A DNA stretch of 64,000 nt from Janthinobacterium aquaticum (GTDB lineage: Bacteria; Pseudomonadota; Gammaproteobacteria; Burkholderiales; Burkholderiaceae_D): assembly GCF_009208565.1 (NCBI RefSeq), contig NZ_WFLK01000011.1, positions 62,001 through 126,000 on the forward strand, given 5' to 3'. Made by a program: the position numbers and the translations under genes. Below the pieces are notes generated by a model, which was given only the letters and a program-made list of their open reading frames with translations, ran no database searches and was not told the origin of the DNA. Positions within the stretch are counted from its first letter, which is position 1. Every line of letters begins with the position of its first letter. Of the stretch, positions 1 through 8,199 are shown in pieces.

Positions 1-293
1 AGGCGGCGCGCCTGGTGCTGACCGACTCGGGCGGGGTGCAGGAGGAAACCACGGTACTGGGTGTACCCTGCCTGACCCTGCGCGAGGCCACCGAACGCCC
101 GGTGACGGTGACGACCGGCAGCAATACCCTGGCCGGCACCGAGCCGGAGACCATCCTGGCGCTGGCGCGCGCACAACTGGCTACCGGCGGCAAGCCCGGC
201 GGCCGGCCGCAATACTGGGACGGCCACGCCGCCGGGCGCATGGTGTCCATCTGCGCCGGCTGGCTGGCGCAGCAGGCAGGACCAGGCGGCTGA
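1..293 (+). CDS. wecB: UDP-N-acetylglucosamine 2-epimerase (C-terminal fragment)
   Basis: The reading frame is already open at the window edge (frame of base 3) and ends at TGA 291-293, so only about the last 96 residues are present. The fragment carries the family's C-terminal signature TDSGGVQEE followed by LGVPCLTLR and ERPVT, the part of the GT-B-like fold that binds the UDP moiety. The enzyme interconverts UDP-GlcNAc and UDP-ManNAc, supplying an N-acetylmannosamine donor for surface polysaccharide. It sits 1 nt upstream of the XrtA deacetylase and so is probably part of the same plus-strand operon. Family assignment is firm; the particular role in this polymer is inferred. Confidence 0.9.
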   Translation, partial: AARLVLTDSGGVQEETTVLGVPCLTLREATERPVTVTTGSNTLAGTEPETILALARAQLATGGKPGGRPQYWDGHAAGRMVSICAGWLAQQAGPGG

Positions 294-294
294 G

Positions 295-1158
295 ATGGCC
301 AGGCATCTCAGTGAACGTTTGAGCAATGCCTTGACCATTGATGTCGAGGATTACTTCCAGGTCTCGGCCTTTGCGCCGCTGATCGCGCGCGACAGCTGGC
401 CGTCGCGCCCGTGCCGCATCGAAGCCAATATCGAGCGTATCTTGCTGTTGCTGGAAACACGCCACATCCACGCCACCTTCTTTACGCTGGGCTGGATCGC
501 CGAACGCTACCCGGTCATGCTGCGCCGCATCGCCGCTGCCGGGCATGAAATTGCCAGCCACGGCTATGGCCATCTGCGTGCCTGGGAGCAGGACGCCGAC
601 GCCTTCCGCAACGATGTGGTGCTGAGCAAGACCATCCTCGAGCAGCTGGGTGGCCAGACCGTGGCCGGTTACCGCGCGCCCAGCTTCTCCATTGGCGCGG
701 CCAATCTGTGGGCGTTTGATGTCTTGCAGGAAGCCGGCTACCGCTACAGTTCCAGCATCTATCCGATCCGCCATGACCACTACGGCATGCCCGAGGCGCC
801 GCGTTTTGCCTGGCGCCCGCGCGGCGCCAGCGGCCTGCTCGAGCTGCCGATCAGCACCGTGCGGCTGGGGCGTCGCAATATGCCGGCCGGCGGCGGCGGC
901 TACTTTCGGCTGCTGCCGTATGCGCTGTCGCGCCAGCTTTTGCGGCGCATCAATGCGCGCGATGGCCAGGCTGGCATATTCTATTTTCATCCTTGGGAAC
1001 TCGATCCCGGACAACCGCGCCCGCCCGGCCTGCCACTGAAAACGCGCTTTCGCCACTATCTGAACCTGGGGCGCATGCAGGCGCGGCTGGAGCGCCTGAC
1101 GGCCGACTTTGCCTGGGACCGCATGGACCGCATCTTCCTGAAAGCCGACTATGCCTGA
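295..1158 (+). CDS. XrtA/PEP-CTERM system polysaccharide deacetylase
   Basis: 287-residue carbohydrate esterase 4 (NodB-like) protein. The N-terminal metal-site Asp lies in LTIDVEDYF, HATFFTLGW follows, and the His motif is HEIASHGYGH. The family-typical C-terminal segment includes GGGYFRLLPY and FYFHPWELDP, as in the DUF3473-containing deacetylases found beside exosortase A. The likely role is N-deacetylation of an amino sugar in the exopolysaccharide or its lipid-linked precursor. It starts 1 nt after the epimerase stop and overlaps the FemAB-like gene by 8 nt, indicating translational coupling. There is no signal peptide, so action at the cytoplasmic side is plausible. Substrate is unknown. 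Confidence 0.92.
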   Translation: MARHLSERLSNALTIDVEDYFQVSAFAPLIARDSWPSRPCRIEANIERILLLLETRHIHATFFTLGWIAERYPVMLRRIAAAGHEIASHGYGHLRAWEQDADAFRNDVVLSKTILEQLGGQTVAGYRAPSFSIGAANLWAFDVLQEAGYRYSSSIYPIRHDHYGMPEAPRFAWRPRGASGLLELPISTVRLGRRNMPAGGGGYFRLLPYALSRQLLRRINARDGQAGIFYFHPWELDPGQPRPPGLPLKTRFRHYLNLGRMQARLERLTADFAWDRMDRIFLKADYA

Positions 1159-2233
1159 CGCACCCAGCCAATATGCACCGCCCTCGCACCAGCGCAGCGA
1201 CACTGCGGTCGCGGTGCATGCGCTGCAGTTGCATGAGCATGCGCGCTGGGATGACTTCGTGCAGGCATGTCCCGAGGCCACCTTCTTCCACCGCGCCGGC
1301 TGGCGCACGGTGCTTGAGCAAGGCTTTGGCCATCGCTGCCATTTCCTGTACGCCGAGCAGCAGGGCGACATCTGCGGCGTGCTGCCGCTGGCCCATATGC
1401 GCGGCGTCCTGTCGGGCAAGGCACTGGTCTCACTGCCGTTCTGCGTATATGGCGGCGTAGCTGCCGCCAACGGTACCGCGCGCCAGGCGCTGCTGGCGGC
1501 AGCGCAGGCGCTGGCGCGCCAGTTGCAGGTGGGCCACCTCGAGTTGCGCCAGCGCGATGGCGTGGTCGGGAGCGGCTGGCTGGCCAGGCCGCTGTACGCC
1601 ACCTTTCGCCAGCCATTACCGGACGACGACGATGCAGCGCTGCTGGCCATTCCGCGCAAGCAGCGCGCCGTGCTGCGCAAGGCCATGGCCAGCGGCCTGC
1701 ACAGCCGCCTCGAAGACGGTCTCGAGCATTTTTTCCCGCTGTACGCGGCCAGCGTGCACCGGCTCGGCACACCGGTGTTTGCGCGCCGCCATTTTGCGCT
1801 GCTGCGCAGCACCTTTGGCGACGATTGCGACGTGCTGACCGTGTTTCAGGGTGAGCAGGTACAAGCAAGCGTGCTGCAATTTTATTTCCGCGACGAAGTA
1901 CTACCCTATTACGGCGCTGGCAGCGTGCTGGCGCGCAGTACCGGCGCCAATGACTTCCTGTACTGGGAAGCGATGCGCCGCGCCCGCGCGCGCGGCGTTC
2001 GCCGTTTTGACTTTGGCCGCAGCAAGGCCGGCACCGGCGCCTTTGACTTCAAGAAAAACTGGGGCTTTGCGCCGCAGCCGCTACCCTACGCCTACCAGTT
2101 GATCCGGGCCGCCTCGCTACCGGAAGTAAACCCGCTCAACCCGAAATACGCGCTACTGATACGCGCCTGGCGCCGCCTGCCGCTGCCGCTGGCCAATCTG
2201 CTGGGGCCGCATATCGTGCGGCAGTTGGGCTAG
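1151..2233 (+). CDS. FemAB-like acyltransferase family protein, XrtA-associated
   Basis: 360 residues with the double-GNAT organisation of FemAB/peptidoglycan-bridge-like proteins. Visible markers are TFFHRAGWRTVLEQ near residue 45, LPFCVYGGV, PRKQRAVLRKA in the middle, and the C-terminal YWEAMRRARARGVRRFDFGRS followed by FKKNWGF. Proteins of this type occur consistently in exosortase A loci (TIGR03019-like). FemAB enzymes transfer aminoacyl groups from tRNA; whether this member does so or acylates a sugar is not known. It overlaps the deacetylase by 8 nt and precedes the next glycosyltransferase by 2 nt, so it belongs to the same operon. Confidence 0.88.
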   Translation: MPDAPSQYAPPSHQRSDTAVAVHALQLHEHARWDDFVQACPEATFFHRAGWRTVLEQGFGHRCHFLYAEQQGDICGVLPLAHMRGVLSGKALVSLPFCVYGGVAAANGTARQALLAAAQALARQLQVGHLELRQRDGVVGSGWLARPLYATFRQPLPDDDDAALLAIPRKQRAVLRKAMASGLHSRLEDGLEHFFPLYAASVHRLGTPVFARRHFALLRSTFGDDCDVLTVFQGEQVQASVLQFYFRDEVLPYYGAGSVLARSTGANDFLYWEAMRRARARGVRRFDFGRSKAGTGAFDFKKNWGFAPQPLPYAYQLIRAASLPEVNPLNPKYALLIRAWRRLPLPLANLLGPHIVRQLG

Positions 2234-2235
2234 CC

Positions 2236-3483
2236 ATGCGCGAACTGCTGTTTCTTACCCATCGCCTGCCGTATCCGCCCAACAAGGGCGACAAGATACG
2301 CTCATGGCATATGCTGCAATACCTGAGCCGGCATTTCCACGTGCACCTGGGCTGCTTTATCGATCAGGAAAGCGACTGGCGACACACGCACGCAGTCAGC
2401 GCGCTGTGCGCCAGCAGCCGCTTTGTCCAACTGCACCCCATCCAGGCCAGATGGCGTGCCGCGTGCGCCTTACTGGGGCACCAGGCCATGAGCGTGCATT
2501 ATTACCGCGATGTCCGCCTGCAGGCCTGGGTCGATGGCGTGCTTGCTGGCGCACGCGTGCACCACGGCCTGGCCTTTTCCGGCGCGATGGCGCAATACCT
2601 GGACAGCGGCGCCGCCTGCGCGCTGACGCGGGTGATCGATTTTGTCGATGTCGATTCCGATAAATGGCGCCAGTACGCGAGCAGCAAGGCGTGGCCGCTG
2701 TCGCTGCTGTACCGGCGCGAGGCGCAGTCGCTCTTGCAGTACGAGCGCCATATTGCGCGTCAATTTACAGCCAGCTGCCTGGTGTCGCCAGCCGAAGCCG
2801 AACTGTTGCGTCAGTGCGCGCCGATGGCGCGGCGCAAGATTCACCATGTCAGCAATGGCGTTGACGCCAGCCACTTTGCGCCACAGCCCACGCTGGTCTC
2901 GCCTTACCCGGCCGGCGCGCAGGTGATGGTATTTACCGGCGCCATGGATTACTGGCCCAATATCGACGCCGTGCAATGGCTGGTGCGCCATGCCTGGCCG
3001 GCGCTGCGGCGCCAGTTTCCCGCGCTGCAGCTGTATATCGTCGGCAGCCGGCCGACCGCCGCAGTGCGTGCGCTGGCGCGCAGCGCCGGCGTGGTCGTGA
3101 CCGGTACGGTCGACGATGTGCGTCCCTACCTGGCCGGCGCGGCGCTGGCCGTCGCCCCCTTGCGCATTGCGCGCGGGGTGCAGAACAAGGTACTCGAAGC
3201 CATGGCTATGGGCAAGATCGTGCTGGCCTCGCCGCAGGCGCTCGAAGGCATCGCAGCCCAGCCCGGACGCGAACTGCTGCTGGCGCGCGACGAGGCCGAA
3301 TTTATCCACCAGGCAACACTGGTTTTGAACCAGACAGTCTTGCGCGACGACTTGCGCGCGATCGGCGCACGCGCGCGCCAGTTGGTGCTGCGCGAGCACG
3401 ACTGGCAGCGCAACCTGCAGGCGCTGGGCGGCCTGCTCGATGTGAGCGCTGCTGCGGGTGCGTTGGCGGAGCCGCAGGCATGA
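2236..3483 (+). CDS. XrtA-system glycosyltransferase, TIGR03087 type
   Basis: 415-residue GT-B glycosyltransferase. The N-terminus LLFLTHRLPYPPNKGDKIRS is characteristic of the first XrtA-associated transferase. The C-terminal GT4-like half shows VFTGAMDYWPNIDAVQWL and VAPLRIARGVQNKVLEAMAMG, where the E is the conserved nucleotide-sugar-binding Glu. It probably adds one sugar to the undecaprenyl-linked repeat unit on the inner face of the membrane; donor and acceptor cannot be read from sequence. Its stop overlaps the start of exosortase A (ATGA), so the two are translationally coupled. Confidence 0.9.
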   Translation: MRELLFLTHRLPYPPNKGDKIRSWHMLQYLSRHFHVHLGCFIDQESDWRHTHAVSALCASSRFVQLHPIQARWRAACALLGHQAMSVHYYRDVRLQAWVDGVLAGARVHHGLAFSGAMAQYLDSGAACALTRVIDFVDVDSDKWRQYASSKAWPLSLLYRREAQSLLQYERHIARQFTASCLVSPAEAELLRQCAPMARRKIHHVSNGVDASHFAPQPTLVSPYPAGAQVMVFTGAMDYWPNIDAVQWLVRHAWPALRRQFPALQLYIVGSRPTAAVRALARSAGVVVTGTVDDVRPYLAGAALAVAPLRIARGVQNKVLEAMAMGKIVLASPQALEGIAAQPGRELLLARDEAEFIHQATLVLNQTVLRDDLRAIGARARQLVLREHDWQRNLQALGGLLDVSAAAGALAEPQA

Positions 3484-5051
3484 AGCGCGAACCCCAGGTC
3501 CTGCTGACCGCGCAAGGCGCAACGACGCCAGCGCGCATGCCGCCGGCCCTGGGTGCGCTGCTGCTGGCCCTGGCCGCCGTGCTGACCCTGCACCACGCGA
3601 CCTTGCTGAGCATGCTGCATATCTGGTGGCGCTCGCCGACTTTTGCGCATGGCTTCCTGATCCTGCCTGTCAGCGCCTGGCTGGCCTGGCGCCGGCGCGC
3701 GGCGCTGCGGCATCTGGCCGAGGCCGACCAGGCGGCCCGGCCCAGCGGCGCCGGCTTGCTGCTGCTCGCTGCGCTGGGCGCGGCCTGGCTGCTGGCCGAA
3801 CTGGCCCATGTGCAGGTGATGCAGCAACTGCTGGTTGTCACCATGCTGCCCGCTTGCGTGCTGGCCGTGCTGGGCTGGCGCGCCCTGGCGCTGCTGGCTT
3901 TTCCGCTCGCCTACCTGTTTTTGTGCGTGCCGTTCGGCGCAGTGCTGATTACACCGCTGATCGACTTTACGGCCGGCTTTACCGTGACCGCCTTGCAATG
4001 GTCGGGCGTACCGGTGTATCGCGAAGGCAGCTATTTTTCCCTGCCCAGCGGCAACTGGTCGGTGGTGGAAGCGTGCAGCGGCCTGCGCTATCTGATCGCC
4101 TCGCTGGCCTTGGGCGTGCTGTTTGCCCATCTGCACTTCCAGCATGCGGGCAAGCGCGCAGCCATCGTGGCCGCTGCGCTGCTGCTGCCGATCCTGGCCA
4201 ATGGCGTGCGCGCCTACCTGATCGTGATGCTCGGTCATTACAGCGATATGCGCGTGGCAGTCGGTGTCGACCACCTGATCTACGGTTGGTTGTTCTTTGG
4301 CCTGGTGGCGCTGCTGCTGTTTCTGGCCAGCCGCCGCTGGCGCGCGGCGCCCGGGCCAGTGTGTCCATTGTCGGTGGCGCCGGCCGCAGGTCTGCCGCGG
4401 GCCAGCAAGGCGAACACGCTGGCGGCGCTGCTGTGCCTGCCACTGTGCGCCCTGTGGCCGGCGCTGGCGCAGGCCATCGAGCAAGAACAGCAGGCAGGCT
4501 TCACCACCACCCTGCCGGCGCTGCAGGTACGTCAGATTTCCGGCTGGCAGCGTGTGCCGCCCCAATCCTGGGCCTGGCGCGCGCCGCTGGCCGGTGCGCC
4601 GCGCGAATTGATCGCCAGCCAGGCCGGGGAGGATGGTGCAGTGCAGTTGCAACTGGCCTGGTATCGGCGCCAGGCGCGCGCCAGCGAGCTGCTCAGCCAC
4701 CTCGACCAGCCATACGGCCCGCACAGCCTGCTACTGGACAGCCGCACACGGCGCGTAGCGCTGCCCGCCGGCAGCCTGCAGGTACGCGAAAGCCTGCTGG
4801 CGCGGCCTTCACACCGGCTGCTGGTGTGGCGCTTCTATCGGCAAAGCGGCGTGACGACGGCCAACGGCGCGCTGGTCAAGCTGCTGCTGGCGCGCGGCAA
4901 GCTGCTGCACAGCCGCCAGGACGGCACGCTTATTATCGTGTCAGCGCCCTACGAAGAGCTCGGCGCGCCGCCGCGCGCGCTGCTGCAGGCCTACCTGCGC
5001 GCGGCGCTGCCGTCCATCGAGCAGGCCATCGAGGAGATGCCGCATGACTGA
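3480..5051 (+). CDS. xrtA: Exosortase A fused to an EpsI-like C-terminal domain
   Basis: 523-residue integral membrane protein. Residues 1-330 form the polytopic exosortase domain with the expected Cys/Arg/His set: Cys199 in VVEACSGLR, Arg244 in LANGVRAYL and His265 in VGVDHLIYGW. The family cleaves proteins carrying a C-terminal PEP-CTERM signal and presumably transfers them to an acceptor at the cell surface. Residues about 335-523 form a periplasmic EpsI/DUF3485-like domain (for example AWYRRQARASELLSHLDQPY and VWRFYRQSG), the fusion normal for XrtA. The start is the ATG at 3480, which overlaps the previous stop as ATGA; the open frame extends further upstream, but only inside the glycosyltransferase gene. 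It overlaps the next gene by 8 nt. Confidence 0.95.
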   Translation: MKREPQVLLTAQGATTPARMPPALGALLLALAAVLTLHHATLLSMLHIWWRSPTFAHGFLILPVSAWLAWRRRAALRHLAEADQAARPSGAGLLLLAALGAAWLLAELAHVQVMQQLLVVTMLPACVLAVLGWRALALLAFPLAYLFLCVPFGAVLITPLIDFTAGFTVTALQWSGVPVYREGSYFSLPSGNWSVVEACSGLRYLIASLALGVLFAHLHFQHAGKRAAIVAAALLLPILANGVRAYLIVMLGHYSDMRVAVGVDHLIYGWLFFGLVALLLFLASRRWRAAPGPVCPLSVAPAAGLPRASKANTLAALLCLPLCALWPALAQAIEQEQQAGFTTTLPALQVRQISGWQRVPPQSWAWRAPLAGAPRELIASQAGEDGAVQLQLAWYRRQARASELLSHLDQPYGPHSLLLDSRTRRVALPAGSLQVRESLLARPSHRLLVWRFYRQSGVTTANGALVKLLLARGKLLHSRQDGTLIIVSAPYEELGAPPRALLQAYLRAALPSIEQAIEEMPHD

Positions 5052-6228
5052 ACAGTTGGTATCGAGGGCGCCATTGATCGTGCATGTGATCGACCAGCTG
5101 GAGATGGGCGGGTTGGAAAACGGCCTGCTCAACCTGCTCAACCATATGCCGCCCGGCCGCTACCGGCACGCCATCGTCTGCCTGAAAAACGCCAGCGCCT
5201 TTGCCGACCGGCTGAGCGCGCCCGGCGTGCAGGTGCTCAGCCTGTACAAGCGCGCAGGCAAGGACCCGGCCCATTACCTGCGCCTGTACCGCACCTTGCG
5301 CCAGTTACGGCCCAGCCTGGTGCACACGCGCAACCTGGCCTGTATCGAGGCGCAATTGCTGGCGGCGATAGCCGGCGTGCGCCTGCGCGTGCATGGCGAA
5401 CATGGGCGCGATATCGGCGACCTCGACGGCAAGAACCGCAAATACCGCTGCCTGCGCAAGCTGATGCGTCCACTGGTCCAGCACTTTATTGCCGTCAGCG
5501 ACGACCTGCGGCGCTGGCTGGTCGAGGCGATTGGCGCTGCGCCGGCCACGGTGACGCAGATCGGCAACGGTGTCGACAGCCTGCGCTTTCATCCGCGCAT
5601 CGCCTCAGCCAGCAGCGCGCCAGTCGGCCCGCCCGGTTTCTCGTGCGCAGGCGCTTTTGTCATCGGCAGCGTGGGCCGCATGGCCGAGGTCAAGGATTAT
5701 CCGACGCTGGTGCAGGCCTTTTTGCTGCTGTTGCAGCAGGCCGGACGGGGCGTGCCGCTGCGCCTGATGCTGATCGGCGACGGCCCTGCCCGCCAGCAAT
5801 GCCTGGGCCTGCTGCAAGCTGCCGGCGCGGCGCACCTGGCCTGGTTGCCGGGCGCACGCGACGACGTGGCGCAACTGCTGCGCGCCATGGACGTCTTCGT
5901 GCTGCCGTCGCTGGCCGAAGGCAGCTCCAACACCATCCTGGAGGCCATGGCCAGCGGCCTGCCGGTGGTGGCCACGTGCGTGGGCGGCAATGGCGAGCTG
6001 GTGCAATCGGGCTGGAACGGCACGCTGGTGCCGCCGCGCGCACCGGCCTTGCTGGCCGACGCGCTGCTGGAATACGTCAAGTTGCCCGAACTGGGCCTGC
6101 GCCAGGGCGCGCGCGGACGACGCCGGGTGCTGGCCGGGCACAGCCTGGCCGCGATGGCCGGCGCCTACCTGGCCGTCTACGACAGGCTGACCGGTACGCC
6201 GGGCGCCAGTTTTCATCCACCGACCTGA
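5044..6228 (+). CDS. XrtA-system glycosyltransferase, TIGR03088 type
   Basis: 394-residue GT4 family enzyme. The N-terminal acceptor domain begins IVHVIDQLEMGGLENGLLNL, typical of the second XrtA-associated transferase. The donor domain has IGSVGRMAEVKDYPTLVQAF, LMLIGDGPARQQC and the EX7E element in LAEGSSNTILEAMASGLPVV. It probably extends the lipid-linked repeat unit. It overlaps xrtA by 8 nt and lies 9 nt before the amidotransferase gene. The sugar specificity is not predictable from what is visible. Confidence 0.92.
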   Translation: MTEQLVSRAPLIVHVIDQLEMGGLENGLLNLLNHMPPGRYRHAIVCLKNASAFADRLSAPGVQVLSLYKRAGKDPAHYLRLYRTLRQLRPSLVHTRNLACIEAQLLAAIAGVRLRVHGEHGRDIGDLDGKNRKYRCLRKLMRPLVQHFIAVSDDLRRWLVEAIGAAPATVTQIGNGVDSLRFHPRIASASSAPVGPPGFSCAGAFVIGSVGRMAEVKDYPTLVQAFLLLLQQAGRGVPLRLMLIGDGPARQQCLGLLQAAGAAHLAWLPGARDDVAQLLRAMDVFVLPSLAEGSSNTILEAMASGLPVVATCVGGNGELVQSGWNGTLVPPRAPALLADALLEYVKLPELGLRQGARGRRRVLAGHSLAAMAGAYLAVYDRLTGTPGASFHPPT

Positions 6229-6237
6229 GAGGCAACC

Positions 6238-8196
6238 ATGTGCGGCATCGTCGGCATTTTTGACCTGCAAGGCCAGCGCGATATCGATGCGGCGCTGCTG
6301 GCGCGCCTGAACCATAGCCTGCGCCATCGCGGCCCGGACGAGGACGGGCTGCACCGTGAACCGGGCGTGGGCGTGGGCCACCGGCGCCTGTCGGTAATCG
6401 ACCTGGCCAGCGGCCAGCAGCCGCTGTACAACGCCGACCGCAGCGTGGTGATTGTCTTCAATGGTGAAATCTATAACTACCGCAGCCTGATGGCCGAGCT
6501 ACGCCGGTTTGGCCACCAGTTCCGCACCCAGAGCGACACCGAAGTGATCGTCCATGCCTGGGAACAATGGGGCGAACAGTGCGTACAACGCCTGCGCGGC
6601 ATGTTCGCCTTTGCCATCTGGGACCGGCGCCGCCATCTGCTGTTCCTGGCGCGCGACCGGCTCGGCGTCAAGCCGCTGTACTACGGCCAGGCCGGCGACG
6701 GCACGCTGCTGTTCGGCTCCGAACTCAAGGCGCTGCTGGCGCACCCGGCCATGCCGCGCGAACTCGATCCGCTGGCGGTGGAAGAGTATTTTGCCTATGG
6801 CTACGTGCCCGAGCCGCGCAGCATCATGCGCCACGCCGCCAAGCTGCCGCCGGGCCATACCCTGTGCGTACGGGCCGGCCAGCCGCTGCCGGCGCCGCGC
6901 CAGTACTGGGATATTCCGTTTGCGCCGCACCCGCCACTCAAGCAGAAGCAGGCGGCCGACGAGCTGCTGGCGCGCCTGCGCGAGGCGGTGCAGATCCGCA
7001 TGGTGGCGGAGGTGCCGTTGGGCGCATTCCTATCCGGGGGCGTCGATTCGAGCGCGGTGGTGGCGCTGATGGCGGGGCTGCAGAGCCGGCCCGTCAATAC
7101 CTGCTCGATCGCCTTTGCCGACCCGGCCTACGATGAAGCGCCGTACGCGGCCATGGTGGCGCGTCGCTACGCCACCGCGCACCATGTGCAGCAGGCGCAG
7201 CACGACGATTTCGAGTTGATCGATCATCTGGCCACGCTGTATGACGAACCGTTTGCCGACAGTTCGGCCATGCCCACCTACCGCGTGTGCCAGCTGGCGC
7301 GCCAGCGCGTGACTGTAGCGCTGTCCGGCGACGGTGGCGACGAGAATCTGGCCGGCTACCGGCGTTACCGTTTGCAGGTACGCGAAGACAAGGTGCGCGC
7401 GCTGCTGCCGGCCGGCCTGCGCCAGTCGCTGTTCGGTGCGCTGGGCCGCCTCTATCCCAAGGCTGACCGGGCGCCGCGCTTCCTGCGCGCGCGCACCACC
7501 TTCGAAGGACTGGCGCGTGACAGCACCGACGCCTATTTTCACGCCGTCTCCATTGTGCCCGACGACATGCGCGCGCGCCTGTTCAGCCTGGAAATGCGGC
7601 GCAGCCTGCAAGGCTACCGCGCCGTCGACGTGCTGCGCCGCCATGCGCAGGCGAGCCCGGCGCAAGATGCGCTGTCGCAGCTGCAATACCTGGACCTGAA
7701 GACCTATTTGCCCGGCGATATACTGACCAAGGTCGACCGCGCCAGCATGGCCCACGCGCTCGAGGTGCGCTCGCCGCTGCTCGACCATGAACTGGTGGCG
7801 TGGATCTCGGGCCTGCCGCCGCATTTCAAGCTGCAGCGTGGAGTCGGCAAGTACCTGCTGAAGCAGGCGCTGCAGCCGCTGCTGCCGGGCGAGGTGCTGA
7901 ACCGGCGCAAGATGGGCTTTTCGGTGCCGCTGGCCGACTGGCTGCGTGGCCCCTTGCGCGGCCGGCTGCAGCAGCGCCTGTTGGGGCCGACGCTGGCGCA
8001 ATGCGGCCTGTTCGACATGGACTATATCGGCCAGTTGATCGAACAACACGGCTCCGGCCGGCGCGACTACAGCGCGCCGCTATGGTCGCTGCTGATGTTC
8101 GAGTCCTTCCTGCGCCAGGTACTGCCGGCCCCGGCCTTCGCTGCGGCGCCCACCAGCGCAGCAAAAAGCGTTGCACCGGCCAATATAAGTGCATAA
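6238..8196 (+). CDS. XrtA-system amidotransferase (asparagine-synthase type), complete glutaminase site
   Basis: 652 residues in two domains. The N-terminal class II glutaminase domain starts MCGIVGIF, giving Cys2 as the N-terminal nucleophile, and keeps GHRRLSVIDL, FNGEIYNYRSL and QSDTEVIVHAW, the glutamine- and ammonia-handling motifs. The C-terminal synthetase domain has the PP-loop LSGGVDSSAV and ALSGDGGDENLAGYRRY. It should adenylate a carboxylate and amidate it with glutamine nitrogen. In exosortase A loci the substrate is thought to be a uronic acid or similar group of the polymer, but this is unproven. The start has the SD GAGAGG just upstream, and the next gene follows 3 nt after the stop. 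Confidence 0.92.
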   Translation: MCGIVGIFDLQGQRDIDAALLARLNHSLRHRGPDEDGLHREPGVGVGHRRLSVIDLASGQQPLYNADRSVVIVFNGEIYNYRSLMAELRRFGHQFRTQSDTEVIVHAWEQWGEQCVQRLRGMFAFAIWDRRRHLLFLARDRLGVKPLYYGQAGDGTLLFGSELKALLAHPAMPRELDPLAVEEYFAYGYVPEPRSIMRHAAKLPPGHTLCVRAGQPLPAPRQYWDIPFAPHPPLKQKQAADELLARLREAVQIRMVAEVPLGAFLSGGVDSSAVVALMAGLQSRPVNTCSIAFADPAYDEAPYAAMVARRYATAHHVQQAQHDDFELIDHLATLYDEPFADSSAMPTYRVCQLARQRVTVALSGDGGDENLAGYRRYRLQVREDKVRALLPAGLRQSLFGALGRLYPKADRAPRFLRARTTFEGLARDSTDAYFHAVSIVPDDMRARLFSLEMRRSLQGYRAVDVLRRHAQASPAQDALSQLQYLDLKTYLPGDILTKVDRASMAHALEVRSPLLDHELVAWISGLPPHFKLQRGVGKYLLKQALQPLLPGEVLNRRKMGFSVPLADWLRGPLRGRLQQRLLGPTLAQCGLFDMDYIGQLIEQHGSGRRDYSAPLWSLLMFESFLRQVLPAPAFAAAPTSAAKSVAPANISA

Positions 8197-8199
8197 GCC

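Noticed and set aside
181-1812. 543-codon antisense open frame over the deacetylase and FemAB-like genes
   Set aside because: Its translation is Arg/Ala-rich with no recognisable motif and it lies opposite two firmly identified genes; high GC makes long antisense frames common.
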